Made by a program: the position numbers and the translations under genes
Source of the DNA: Cellulomonas sp. Root485
Lineage (GTDB): Bacteria > Actinomycetota > Actinomycetes > Actinomycetales > Cellulomonadaceae
Direction of reading: 5' to 3'
Length of the DNA stretch: 64,000 nucleotides
Assembly (NCBI RefSeq): GCF_001426705.1
Contig: NZ_LMFC01000001.1
Span: 1,029,102 to 1,093,101, forward strand
The notes under the pieces: generated by a model
What the model saw: the letters and a program-made list of their open reading frames with translations, nothing else
Database searches by the model: none
Told to the model about the DNA's origin: nothing
Shown: in pieces, positions 41,086-50,945 of the stretch
Numbering within the stretch: position 1 is the first letter of the stretch
Layout of the letters: every line of letters begins with the position of its first letter

Positions 41086-41150
41086 GGCGTGCTGGAGGAA
41101 CGTCCGGCATGCTGTCCCCAGCACGCCGCGAAGCTCTCTGTCCGGCATGC
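41086..41150. repeat. Inverted repeat plus 11-base direct repeat downstream of def
   Basis: GGCGTGCTGG (41086-41095) and CCAGCACGCC (41118-41127) are perfect 10-bp arms, 7 bases after the def stop. GTCCGGCATGC occurs inside the loop (41102-41112) and again at 41140-41150. The stem may end the def transcript; the direct repeats lie 67 bases before the DUF3145 start and may be a regulator site. Confidence 0.6.
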
Positions 41151-41216
41151 GTGCTCCTGGGAACGTGACTGAGGTCGTTGGGGAAGGCGAACCTCGAGCC
41201 CGTTCAGGAGGACGAC

Positions 41217-41717
41217 ATGGCTGGTGCGATCACCCGCGGTGTACTTTTCGTGCACTCTGCACCGCGCGCGCTGTGCCCCCACGTGGAGTGGGCGGCAGGC
41301 AACGTGCTGGGTTCACGCACCACGTTCGACTGGACGGCGCAGCCGGCCGGTCCGGGGTTCTACCGTGCTGAGCACTCGTGGCAGGGCGCCCAGGGCACCG
41401 GTGCGCGCCTGGCGTCGGCGCTCCGGGGCTGGGCTCACCTGCGCTACGAGATCACCGAGGAAGCCAGTCACGGCGTCGACGGCTCCCGCTGGAGCCACAC
41501 GCCCGAGCTCGGGATCTTCCACGCCGCCACCGACGTGCACGGCAACATCGTCGTGCCCGAGGACCGCATCCGCGCCGCCCTGGAGCACAGCGCCGACCCC
41601 GTCCGGCTGCGGAGCGAGCTCGACCTCGCTCTCGGGCAGGCCTGGGACGACGAGCTCGAACCCTTCCGGTACGCCGGAGCAGGGGCCCCGGTCCGCTGGC
41701 TGCACCGCGTCGGCTGA
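41217..41717 (+). CDS. DUF3145 protein
   Basis: A 166-residue soluble protein starting MAGAITRGVLFVHSAPRALCPHVEWAAG, the DUF3145 signature, and containing SWQGAQGTGARLASALRGW and FRYAGAGAPVRWLHR. AGGAGG precedes the ATG by six bases. The family is nearly confined to actinobacteria, is highly conserved and has no known function. Confidence 0.93.
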   Translation: MAGAITRGVLFVHSAPRALCPHVEWAAGNVLGSRTTFDWTAQPAGPGFYRAEHSWQGAQGTGARLASALRGWAHLRYEITEEASHGVDGSRWSHTPELGIFHAATDVHGNIVVPEDRIRAALEHSADPVRLRSELDLALGQAWDDELEPFRYAGAGAPVRWLHRVG

Positions 41718-41853
41718 CCCGTACGCCTAATCGGTTCGCTCACCCGCTGGACGTTCACAGCGTGCGTCCAGCCGTGGACCCTAGCGTCCTGACCTGTTGC
41801 CGCTGCGGCCGTGCAGGTCGGGGCCAGGGGGACACGATGAGGGGACACCACGC

Positions 41854-42294
41854 ATGAAGACGCCACACCGGACCACGATCGCGCTCGTCTCGGGGGTATC
41901 CGCAGTCGCTGCGCTCGCCTCCTGCAGCAGCGGAGCCGCGAGCCAGGACACCGCGGACGAGGCCGTCGCCGATACCTCCGCAGCACCTGCTGAGCCGGAG
42001 TACGCCGACGGGACCTACACCGCGACCGGCTCGTACGAGTCGCCGGCCGGACCGGAGACGGTTGGTGTCTCCATCACCCTCGAGGACGGCATGGTGATGG
42101 GCGTCGAGGTCACCCCGGAGGCGACCAACCCCGCGTCGCAGAAGTTCCAGACCCAGTTCGCCTCAGGAGTGGCCGACGTCGTCATGGGAAAGCCGATCGA
42201 AGGGCTCACGGTCGACACCGTCTCCGGCTCGTCGCTGACCCCCGACGGGTTCAACGCGGCGCTCGTGGAGATCGCCGCGGATGCGCACGCCTGA
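41854..42294 (+). CDS. FMN-binding-domain lipoprotein
   Basis: A 146-residue exported lipoprotein with a lipid-anchor Cys near residue 24 (LASCSS). The FMN_bind domain (residues about 50-146) has YADGTYTATGSYESPAG, a beta-strand repeat and the flavin attachment motif VDTVSGSSLT, where the usual Thr acceptor of SGAT is replaced by Ser. It would receive FMN covalently from the ApbE enzyme encoded next, to act as an extracytoplasmic electron carrier. Its stop overlaps the ApbE start by 14 bases. Confidence 0.88.
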   Translation: MKTPHRTTIALVSGVSAVAALASCSSGAASQDTADEAVADTSAAPAEPEYADGTYTATGSYESPAGPETVGVSITLEDGMVMGVEVTPEATNPASQKFQTQFASGVADVVMGKPIEGLTVDTVSGSSLTPDGFNAALVEIAADAHA

Positions 42295-43144
42295 GGTCTC
42301 GTTCGATGCGATCGGGACCCGGTGGTCGATCCACGTCGACGGGCCGCTGGACGTCGTCACGCTCGCCCGCGTCCGGTCCCGGATAGCGGCGTACGACGCC
42401 GTCTGGTCGCGGTTCCGCGACGACTCCGTGGTCGCCCGGATGTCTCGCGAACCGGGAACGTACCGCCTGCCCGCGGAGGCCGGCCCGCTGCTCGACCTGT
42501 ACGCGACGCTCGGTCGGTGCACCGACGGCGCCGTCTCCCCGCTGGTCGCGCGCAGCCTGGTCCGGCTCGGGTACGACGCCGGCTACTCGTTGCGACCGGC
42601 AGGGGAGCCCGAGCCGGCTCCGGCGTGGGACGACGTGCTCGAGCGCGACGGGTGCACCCTCGTCGTCCGCGAGCCCGTCCTGCTCGACGTCGGCGCTGCG
42701 GGCAAGGGTCAGCTGGTGGACCTCGTCGCAGCCGAGCTGCGGGACTGCGGGATCGAGGAGTACGTCGTCGACGCAGGCGGGGACCTGGTGCACCACGGCG
42801 GGGCTGCCTTCCGGGTTGCCCTCCAGCAGCCCGGCGACCCGACGCGTGCTCTCGGCGTCGTGGAGCTCGACGGTGCCGCGCTGTGCGGGTCGGCCGTCGA
42901 CCGCCGGGCGTGGGGCGACGGGCTGCACCACGTCCTCGACGCGCGCACCGGGCGGCCGACGCAGGACGTCGTCGCCACCTGGGTGGTCGCGGACACCGCG
43001 ATGGTCGCCGACGGGCTGAGCACCGCGCACTTCTTCGGGGACCCCGACCGGCTGGAGGCGGCGTTCGACCACACCTACGTGCGCGTGCACGCGGACGGTC
43101 GCGTCCGCTACTCGCTCGGCCTGCCTGGGGAGCTGTTCGGATGA
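42281..43144 (+). CDS. apbE: FAD:protein FMN transferase
   Basis: A 287-residue ApbE-family enzyme that transfers FMN from FAD onto Thr/Ser of acceptor proteins. Motifs: FDAIGTRWSIHV at the start, DGAVSPLVARSLVRLGYDAGY, the substrate site LLDVGAAGKGQLVDLVAAEL and the VDAGGDLVHHG metal-binding segment, plus DARTGRPTQDV. No signal peptide is evident, unlike many secreted ApbE; it may act before export or on the cytoplasmic side. Overlaps both neighbours, so the three genes are translated as a coupled unit. Confidence 0.94.
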   Translation: MRTPEVSFDAIGTRWSIHVDGPLDVVTLARVRSRIAAYDAVWSRFRDDSVVARMSREPGTYRLPAEAGPLLDLYATLGRCTDGAVSPLVARSLVRLGYDAGYSLRPAGEPEPAPAWDDVLERDGCTLVVREPVLLDVGAAGKGQLVDLVAAELRDCGIEEYVVDAGGDLVHHGGAAFRVALQQPGDPTRALGVVELDGAALCGSAVDRRAWGDGLHHVLDARTGRPTQDVVATWVVADTAMVADGLSTAHFFGDPDRLEAAFDHTYVRVHADGRVRYSLGLPGELFG

Positions 43145-44658
43145 GCGCCGTCGACAAGGTTCTCGGCCGGGTGACGATGTACCGGCTGGTCACGCTGGCG
43201 CTCGCCGGCGTGCTCCTGGCGGCCCTGGTGCTCTCCGTCCTCGGACCGGTGCAGCAGGACCCCGTCGCTGTCGCGCTCAGCACGGCTGTCGCGGTGGGGG
43301 TCAGCGTGCTGGCCAGTCGCGCGTGCGGCGCCCTCTGGCGCACCCGCGTGCACACGGAGTCCGCCGTCATCACCGGCCTGATCCTGGCGCTGCTGTTCTG
43401 GCCGGAGACCACAACCGCCGGGCTGGGCGTCGTCGCGCTGGGGGCCGCCCTCGCGGCACTCTCCAAGTTCGTGGTGGCGGTCCGCGCGAGGCACGTGCTC
43501 AACCCCGCCGCCGCGGGCGCCCTCGCGGCGGGCCTGCTGGCGCCGGCCTTCGGAGGCTTCGGGGCCACCTGGTGGGTGGCGACCCCCGCGCTGCTGCCCG
43601 TCGTCGCCCTGGCCGCGCTGACGGTCGTCCTGCGTACCCGTCGGCTCGCGCTCGTGGCCACCTACCTCGCCGCCGCGCTCGCCGTGCTCCTGCCGCGGCT
43701 CGTCGCCGCCGGAGCCGCGCCCCTCGACGCCCTCCTGACCGCCCTGCAGTCCTACCCGCTCGTCTTCGCGGCCGGCTTCATGCTCACCGAGCCGCTCACC
43801 CTGCCGCCGCGCCGGTGGCAGCAGCTGTCCGAGGCCGCCCTGGTGGGCGCGCTGACGGTCGTACCCTTCAGCCTCGGCGTCCTGTACGCCTCACCGGAGC
43901 TCGCGCTCGTCGTCGGCAACGTCCTGGCGTTCCTGGTGGGCCAGCGCCGTGCCGTCCACCTGCGGGTGCGCGCCCAGCGGATGGTCACCCCGGGCATCCG
44001 CGAGGTCGCGTTCGCGTCCGAGTCCGCCGTGCGGTTCCGGCCCGGGCAGTGGATCGAGCTCCACGTCCCGCACACCAGCGCAGACGCCCGCGGGTCACGC
44101 CGTGTGTTCTCGCTGGCCACGCCACCCGACCATGCGGACGGGGTCGCGGTCGCGTTCCGGGTGACCGAGACCCTCAGCTCGTTCAAGCAGGCGCTCAGCG
44201 CGCTTCCCGAGGGTGGTCTCGTGCGCGCGACCGGCGTCGGCGGCGACTTCGTCCTCCCCAAGGACCCAGCCGTCCCGCTGCTGCTGGTCGCGGGCGGCAT
44301 CGGCATCACCCCGTTCGTGAGCCAGCTGGCCGACCTCGCCCGGTCCGGAGACCAGCGTGACGTCGTCGTGGTCCTGCTGCTCCCTCCGGGCGACGAGGCG
44401 CCGTACGCCGAGGTGCTCCTCGACTCCGGGGCCCGCGTGGTCGTCGTGAGCCCGGAGTTGCCGCCCGCGATGCCGGAGTCGTGGGTGTTCGCCACCGGCC
44501 CGACGATCGACGGGACGATCCTGCACGCGACGGTGCCCGACGCCGGCCGACGTGTCGCCTACGTCTCCGGGGGACCGGGCATGGTCGACCACTCGCGTCG
44601 CGTCCTGCGCCGCTCGGGCGTCCGCCGCATCCGCACGGACGCGTTCACCGGTTACTGA
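43141..44658 (+). CDS. NqrB/RnfD-like membrane domain fused to a ferredoxin-NAD(P)H reductase
   Basis: A 505-residue protein. Residues 1-265 hold about eight TM helices, with ARHVLNPAAAGALAAGLL and AAGFMLTEPLTLPPRRWQQ resembling the NqrB/RnfD/RnfE flavin-membrane domain. Residues 275-505 form an FNR module: a FAD-binding part RFRPGQWIELHVPH and RRVFSLATPPD, and a NAD(P)-binding part LLLVAGGIGITPF and YVSGGPGMVD. It can move electrons from cytosolic NAD(P)H through the membrane. ATGA overlap with apbE; with the FMN lipoprotein it forms a transmembrane electron path. Confidence 0.9.
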   Translation: MSAVDKVLGRVTMYRLVTLALAGVLLAALVLSVLGPVQQDPVAVALSTAVAVGVSVLASRACGALWRTRVHTESAVITGLILALLFWPETTTAGLGVVALGAALAALSKFVVAVRARHVLNPAAAGALAAGLLAPAFGGFGATWWVATPALLPVVALAALTVVLRTRRLALVATYLAAALAVLLPRLVAAGAAPLDALLTALQSYPLVFAAGFMLTEPLTLPPRRWQQLSEAALVGALTVVPFSLGVLYASPELALVVGNVLAFLVGQRRAVHLRVRAQRMVTPGIREVAFASESAVRFRPGQWIELHVPHTSADARGSRRVFSLATPPDHADGVAVAFRVTETLSSFKQALSALPEGGLVRATGVGGDFVLPKDPAVPLLLVAGGIGITPFVSQLADLARSGDQRDVVVVLLLPPGDEAPYAEVLLDSGARVVVVSPELPPAMPESWVFATGPTIDGTILHATVPDAGRRVAYVSGGPGMVDHSRRVLRRSGVRRIRTDAFTGY

Positions 44659-44670
44659 GCGAGGCGCGCG

Positions 44671-44955
44671 TCAGAACAGGTCGGCGATCAGGCGACCTGC
44701 GGCTCTGATCGCCCGGCCGATGGAGCGGAACACCCCGACACCCGACCGTCGCGACGCCCGCCAGCTCAGCACCACGACCGCGCCGAGCCCGACCGCCGCG
44801 ACGACCAGGGCTCCGGAGACGAGCCCGGAGGGGACGTCGGCAACCCCGTCGACCGCGAGGACCAGTCCCGCCGCCATCAGCGCGAGCAGCGCCGCCAGCC
44901 CCGCCAGCGCCACCAGCGGGCTCGGGCGGGCGGGGCCGCCAGGTGTCTTGGTCAT
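44671..44955 (-). CDS. Small two-TM membrane protein, 94 aa
   Basis: Two hydrophobic helices (ALAGLAALLALMAAGLVLAV and SGALVVAAVGLGAVVVLSW) followed by a basic amphipathic C-terminus (FRSIGRAIRAAGRLIADLF). No known family recognised. Convergent with the redox operon (12 bases apart) and downstream of the fabF gene on its own strand. Confidence 0.65.
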   Translation of the reverse strand: MTKTPGGPARPSPLVALAGLAALLALMAAGLVLAVDGVADVPSGLVSGALVVAAVGLGAVVVLSWRASRRSGVGVFRSIGRAIRAAGRLIADLF

Positions 44956-45003
44956 GTCACGGCATCGGTCGGGACGACGACGGACCTGAGCCCGGCCGTG
45001 CGG

Positions 45004-46251
<1,248 letters not shown>

Positions 46252-46327
46252 CGGTGCTCCAGATCTGCGGTCGAGAGGGTGGTCGGTCCCGGGCACGCAG
46301 GCCCGGGACCAACCAGGTCGCGCAGGA

Positions 46328-46576
46328 TCAGGCCTGCGCGCCCGTGATGAACGTGACGGCGTCACCGACGGTGGCGAGGTTCTTGACCTCGTCGTCGGGG
46401 ATGCGCACGTCGAACTTCTCCTCGGCGAGCGTGACGATCGTCATCATCGACAGCGAGTCGATGTCGAGGTCGTCGGTGAAGGACTTCTCGGGCAGGACGG
46501 AGTCCGTGGGCAGACCGGTCTCCTCGCTGACGATCTCGGCCAGCCCGGCCAGGATCTCCTGCTCGCTGTACGCCAT
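46328..46576 (-). CDS. acpP: Acyl carrier protein
   Basis: An 82-residue acidic carrier with the phosphopantetheine attachment Ser41 in DLDIDSLSMMTI. ATG at 46576 is preceded by AGGAG in a short A/T-richer stretch. The carrier takes part in fatty acid synthesis with FabD, FabH and FabF encoded around it. Spaces of 76 bases lie on both sides of the gene. Its activation needs a phosphopantetheinyl transferase, possibly an AcpS elsewhere or the enzyme at 4244. Confidence 0.96.
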   Translation of the reverse strand: MAYSEQEILAGLAEIVSEETGLPTDSVLPEKSFTDDLDIDSLSMMTIVTLAEEKFDVRIPDDEVKNLATVGDAVTFITGAQA

Positions 46577-46652
46577 CGGTTTTCTCCTCGTGTCTGTTCC
46601 TGCGGTGTGGGGTCGGACGAACGGTACAACCGGGGGTCGTACCTCAGGGGTT

Positions 46653-47657
46653 TCAGGGCAGGACGACGACCTGCGCCGCGTAGACCAGACCGGCGCCGAA
46701 GCCGATCTGCAGGGCCAGCGCACCGCTGCTCACCTGACCCTCGCGCAGCAGCCGCTCGGTCGCCAGCGGGATCGACGCGGCGGACGTGTTGCCGGTCTCG
46801 GCGATGTCACGGGCGACGACGACCGAGTCGGGGAGCTTGAGGGTCTTGATCATCTGGTCGATGATCCGCATGTTCGCCTGGTGCGGGATGAACGCCTCGA
46901 TCTCGTCGGCGGTCACACCGGCGGCGTCCATCGCCTTCTGCGCCACCGGGGCCATCTGCCAGACGGCCCACTTGTAGACGCTCTGACCCTCCTGGCGCAG
47001 CGTGGGCCAGCCGAGGCCCTCGTCGCGGGTGGCGAGCCACGAGTGCGTCTGGCGGATGGCCTGGGCCTGGCTGCCGTCCGAGCCCCAGATGGTCGGGCCG
47101 ATGCCGGGGGTGTCGGACGGGCCGATCACGACCGCTCCGGCGCCGTCGCCCAGCAGGAACGAGATCGACCGGTCGGTCGGGTCGACCAGCTCGCTCATCT
47201 TCTCGGCGCCGATGACCAGCACGTTGCGGGCGGTACCTGCACGGACCAGCGCGTCGGCCTGCCCGATGCCGTAGCAGTACCCGGCGCACGCCGCGGAGAT
47301 GTCGAACGCGGCCGCCGGGGTGGCGCCGATGCGGTCGGCGATGATGGCCGCACCCGCGGGCGTCTGGTGGAAGTAGGTGACCGTCGACAGGATCACCGCG
47401 TCGATGTCCGCCCCCGTGAGACCGGCGTGCTCGAGCGCGGCCCGCGCGGCACCCTCGGCGAGGTCGAGCACGTCCGTGCCCGCCTCGGCGCGGCGACGCG
47501 TCACGATGCCGGTCCGCTGACGGATCCACTCGTCCGAGGAGTCGATGGGGCCGACCAGCTCGTCGTTGGGGACGACCCGCTCGCCGCGGACGCCTCCGAC
47601 GCCCAGGATCCGGGTGTGGGCCGGGCCGGTGGCCTGCGTGAGAGTGGGACGGGTCAC
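46653..47657 (-). CDS. fabH: 3-oxoacyl-[acyl-carrier-protein] synthase III
   Basis: A 334-residue enzyme condensing an acyl-CoA starter with malonyl-ACP. Active-site residues sit in DISAACAGYCYGIG (Cys), IPHQANMRIID (His) and GNTSAASIP (Asn). The IDSSDEWIRQRTGI segment is typical. GTG at 47657 shares bases with the fabD stop (GTGA overlap) and has AGGAGA nine bases before it. In branched-chain actinobacteria FabH prefers branched starters; preference here cannot be read. Confidence 0.96.
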   Translation of the reverse strand: MTRPTLTQATGPAHTRILGVGGVRGERVVPNDELVGPIDSSDEWIRQRTGIVTRRRAEAGTDVLDLAEGAARAALEHAGLTGADIDAVILSTVTYFHQTPAGAAIIADRIGATPAAAFDISAACAGYCYGIGQADALVRAGTARNVLVIGAEKMSELVDPTDRSISFLLGDGAGAVVIGPSDTPGIGPTIWGSDGSQAQAIRQTHSWLATRDEGLGWPTLRQEGQSVYKWAVWQMAPVAQKAMDAAGVTADEIEAFIPHQANMRIIDQMIKTLKLPDSVVVARDIAETGNTSAASIPLATERLLREGQVSSGALALQIGFGAGLVYAAQVVVLP

Positions 47658-48631
47658 GACGACTTCTCCTGGTGGCTCTCGGGGGCTCCGGTGTGCCGAC
47701 GGACGAGGTCGCGCGCGGCGTCCAGGTCGGCGGGGGTCTTGACGGCGACCGTCTCGACCCCGGGCAGCGTACGCCGGGCCAGGCCGGTGAGCACCCCTCC
47801 TGGGGCCACCTCGAGCATCCCGGTGACGCCGAGCGCCTGCAGCGTGGACTGGCACAGGTCCCAGCGGACAGGGTTGGCGACCTGCGCGACGATCAGTTCG
47901 AGCGCCCGGGCGCCGGACGCGGTGACGGTGCCGTCGGAGTTGGTCAGCAGCGGGACCATCGGCTCGCCCGGGGTGACGTCCTCGGCGGCGGCGCGCAGCT
48001 CGGCGACGGCCGGCGCCATGTGCTCGGTGTGGAACGCACCCGCCACCTGCAGCGCGACGACGCGGGCGCGGGCAGGGGGAGCGGCGGCGAACGCGGCGAG
48101 GGCGTCGAGCGTGCCCGCGGCGACCACCTGGCCACCGCCGTTCACGTTCGCGGGGACTAGGCCGTGCTCGGCGAGGGCGGCGAGCACCTCGTCGGGGTCT
48201 CCGCCGAGCACCGCGCACATGCCGGTCGGGGTCGTCGCCGCGGCGCGAGCCATCGCGGCACCGCGCACCGCCACGAGACGCAGCGCCTCGTCGTCGGTGA
48301 GGACGCCCGCGATCGCCGCCGCGGCGAGCTCGCCGACGGAGTGCCCCGCGGTGGCGCCGACCACGCGCTGTGCGGCGATGTCGAGGGCGTCGTCCGGGCC
48401 GAGATCGAGGACGGCCCGCAGGCTGGCCAGCGCGGACGCGACGAGCAGCGGCTGCGCGACGGCGGTGTCCCGGATGGTGTCGGCGTCCGACGTGGTGCCG
48501 TGGGCGACGAGATCGAGGCCGGTCGTGCGGGAGGCCCGCGCGATCGACTCGGCGACGGAGGGCAGCTCGAGCCACGGGGCGAGCATGCCGGGGGACTGGG
48601 CGCCCTGACCGGGGCAGACGACGACGAGCAC
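47654..48631 (-). CDS. fabD: Malonyl-CoA:ACP transacylase
   Basis: A 325-residue enzyme loading malonyl groups onto AcpP. The GQGAQSPGML N-terminal motif, catalytic Ser in GHSVGELAAAA (near residue 97), Arg in AVRGAAMARA and His in VAGAFHTEHM are present. GTG start at 48631. Coupled to fabH by a GTGA overlap. The 111-base space to fasR may carry a promoter. Confidence 0.95.
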   Translation of the reverse strand: MLVVVCPGQGAQSPGMLAPWLELPSVAESIARASRTTGLDLVAHGTTSDADTIRDTAVAQPLLVASALASLRAVLDLGPDDALDIAAQRVVGATAGHSVGELAAAAIAGVLTDDEALRLVAVRGAAMARAAATTPTGMCAVLGGDPDEVLAALAEHGLVPANVNGGGQVVAAGTLDALAAFAAAPPARARVVALQVAGAFHTEHMAPAVAELRAAAEDVTPGEPMVPLLTNSDGTVTASGARALELIVAQVANPVRWDLCQSTLQALGVTGMLEVAPGGVLTGLARRTLPGVETVAVKTPADLDAARDLVRRHTGAPESHQEKSS

Positions 48632-48742
48632 CCGACCACTCTGCCTGGCGCAGCGGGCCGACCCGGCTCACGGCGTGCACCAACCTTGTCGGGCGCCCTT
48701 GTGCGACTCCTACAACGCGTCGGGCGCGTCGACGTGCATGGG

Positions 48743-50053
48743 TCAGCGGGCGCCGACCGTGGGAGCAGGCTCCACGGCGTCGAGCCGCCCGAGTGCCAGC
48801 GCGGTCTGCAGCACGTAAGACTCGCGGGCGTCCAGGGGGTCCCAGCCCGTCACGTCGGCCACCCTGCGCAGGCGGTAGCGGACCGTGTTGGGGTGCACGT
48901 AGAGCGTGCGGGCGGCCGCCTCGAGCGAGCGACCGGTGCCGAGGTAGGCCGACAGGGTCTCGAGCAGGGACCCCTGGCTGGCCGCCAGCGGTGCGTACGC
49001 CTGCGCGACGAGCGTGCGTCGCGCGGTGACGTCCCCGATGAGCACACGCTCGGGCAGGAGCTCGTCGGCCTGCACCGGGCGGGGGGCCTGCTCCCACGCG
49101 GGGGCGGCGACCAGCCCGGACAGCGCGGCGCGCGCGGACCGCGCCGAGTCGGTGAGGTCGCCGACCACCGGTCCGATGACCACGGGTCCGGGACCGAACC
49201 GGGGGAGCAGTGTCACGGCGGCCGCCGCCAGGTCGCCCTCGCCGCCCAGGAACACCACGAGGCGGTCGCCCTGGATGCCGACGAGGGCGTCGTCGGCGGC
49301 GCGGCGGGTCGCGCGACGGAGCTCGGCGGCGCGGACGTCGTCGAGCGCGGACGTCGTCGTCCCGACCATGACCAGCGTGGATCCCCGTCCGCTCCAGCCC
49401 AGCGCGGCGATCCGTGAGCGCAGGGCGTCGTCGACGTCACCGCGCACGAGGGCGTCGACCACGAGGGCCTCGAGGCGCGCGTCCCAGGCCCCGCGGACCT
49501 CGGCGGCGCGGGCGTAGACCTCCGCCGCGGAGAACGCGACCTCCCGCGAGTAGCGCAGCACCGCCTCACGGACCTCCCGCTCGTCGCCCGGGGCGGCCAG
49601 GCGGTCGCTGTGGGTCTCGACCACGTCGACGACGACGCGGACCAGCTGAAGGGTGTGCTGCAGCGAGATGGAGCGCGTCAGCTCGGGCGGGGCGGCGGCG
49701 AAGATGTCACCGACCCCGTGCGGCGGGCGGGTGGGCTCCGCGAACCAGGTGACGAACGCCGTGATGCCCGCCTGGGCCACGAGGCCCACCCACGAGCGGT
49801 CCTCGGCGGGCAGTGCGCGGTACCACTCGAGGTCCTCGTCGAGCCGGCGCATGGCCGCGGCGGCCAGCAGACCGGCGCTGTCGCGCACCCGCCGCTGGGT
49901 CTCCGGGCCGCCGCGCGCCTCGAGCACAGGCGCGCGCAGGCGTGCGGGCGCTGAGCGGCGGGGTCGGCCCGCCGACGGCGACGGGTCCGCCGGGTCGGGC
50001 CGATCGGGCGCGACGTCGGGGGCGGAGCCCTTCCCGCGCAGGGTGCTGGACAT
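48743..50053 (-). CDS. fasR: PucR-type regulator, FasR-like activator of fatty acid synthesis
   Basis: A 436-residue regulator. After a Pro/Arg-rich leader comes an all-helical region (about 60-190), a central GGDEF-like/PucR domain (GRGSTLVMVGTTTSALDDVR, VFLGGEGDLA) and a C-terminal PucR HTH (LLETLSAYLGTGRSLEAAARTLYVHPNTVRYRLRRV). Its place upstream of fabD-fabH-acpP-fabF is the same as for FasR of Streptomyces coelicolor, known to activate that operon; the identification relies on this synteny. ATG at 50053 gives a sensible start. Confidence 0.88.
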   Translation of the reverse strand: MSSTLRGKGSAPDVAPDRPDPADPSPSAGRPRRSAPARLRAPVLEARGGPETQRRVRDSAGLLAAAAMRRLDEDLEWYRALPAEDRSWVGLVAQAGITAFVTWFAEPTRPPHGVGDIFAAAPPELTRSISLQHTLQLVRVVVDVVETHSDRLAAPGDEREVREAVLRYSREVAFSAAEVYARAAEVRGAWDARLEALVVDALVRGDVDDALRSRIAALGWSGRGSTLVMVGTTTSALDDVRAAELRRATRRAADDALVGIQGDRLVVFLGGEGDLAAAAVTLLPRFGPGPVVIGPVVGDLTDSARSARAALSGLVAAPAWEQAPRPVQADELLPERVLIGDVTARRTLVAQAYAPLAASQGSLLETLSAYLGTGRSLEAAARTLYVHPNTVRYRLRRVADVTGWDPLDARESYVLQTALALGRLDAVEPAPTVGAR

Positions 50054-50187
50054 GCGCCGAGCATAGGGTCCGGCCTTGTGGGAAGTCGACAAAACCGGGT
50101 CGGGCACGCCCGGCGCGGCGGCGGGACCGGATTGTGAGGTACGTCGTCAAAAGGGTGTGGTCCGCCCCCAGCGGATAGGGTCTCGTC

Positions 50188-50874
50188 ATGGCTCTTCTGC
50201 CCCGTCTGCGTCAGCTCATGCGACGGCCGTCCTCGGCCTCGCGGGTCGGCGCGCGCCGTCCGACCAAGGCTGCGCGGCGCGGCGACACGCTCCACGAGGA
50301 CGCGCTGCGCTCCATGCTCAGCGACGACCCGAACAACGAGAGGGCCTTCGTGGCCCTCGCGGAGATCGTCCGTCGCCGAGCCGCCGAGGCCAGCCCCGAC
50401 CACGACCCGCTCTCCGCGGAGACCACCGACACCGAGCGGCAGCGCGCCGCCGACCTTGCCGTCTGGGCGCTCGGCGAGGAGCTCGCCGGCAACCCGCGGG
50501 CCTGGTACGCACTCATCGAGGTGGCGCGCCTGTCCGTGCACGACGACCACGAGGGCACGCTGCGCCGGCTGACCACGGCCGCCGAGCGCGACCCGTCGGG
50601 CAAGGCGCTCGTCGAGGCGCTCGCCCTCCTGCGCGAGGCCGGGCTCCCGGTGGACGCGCTCGGGCTCGGGGTCGGCCACTGGCGGCCTCGCGAGCACGAC
50701 CCCGAGGTCGCCCGCCAGCTGGTGCTGGCGTCCATCGAGGCCGGTCGTCCGCTGGAGGCCAAGCAGCACATCGCCGCCCTGGACCTGTACCCGAACCCGC
50801 GGGCGGTCGCCGACCTCAAGGGCGAGCTGGCCCGCGACGTCGCGCACGCCGAGCAGTCGATCCCCGGCACCTGA
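50188..50874 (+). CDS. TPR-like conserved hypothetical protein
   Basis: A 228-residue soluble protein. After a basic N-terminus come helical repeats (LHEDALRSMLSDDPNNERAFVALAEIV, ADLAVWALGEELAGNPRAWYALIEVAR, LRRLTTAAERDPSGKALVEAL) with TPR-like spacing, so it is probably a scaffold or interaction protein. It is divergent from fasR across 134 bases and ends before a strong terminator shared with aceE. Relatives occur next to aceE in other actinobacteria, from memory. Confidence 0.8.
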   Translation: MALLPRLRQLMRRPSSASRVGARRPTKAARRGDTLHEDALRSMLSDDPNNERAFVALAEIVRRRAAEASPDHDPLSAETTDTERQRAADLAVWALGEELAGNPRAWYALIEVARLSVHDDHEGTLRRLTTAAERDPSGKALVEALALLREAGLPVDALGLGVGHWRPREHDPEVARQLVLASIEAGRPLEAKQHIAALDLYPNPRAVADLKGELARDVAHAEQSIPGT

Positions 50875-50894
50875 CCTCCCGTACGACGACAGCA

Positions 50895-50930
50895 CGAAGG
50901 CCCGGCCTCCGAAGAGGCCGGGCCTTCGTT
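50895..50930. terminator. Bidirectional terminator between TPR-like gene and aceE
   Basis: A 15-bp perfect stem (50895-50909 with 50914-50928) and tetraloop CGAA, TT following. Nearly all G-C inside with CGAAGG/CCTTCG ends, so it works for both convergent transcripts. Confidence 0.9.
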
Positions 50931-50945
50931 GCGTCTTCCCTCAGG

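Noticed and set aside
41718..41853. FMN riboswitch upstream of the flavin-binding operon
   Set aside because: The conserved RFN-element blocks were not found in this 136-base leader.
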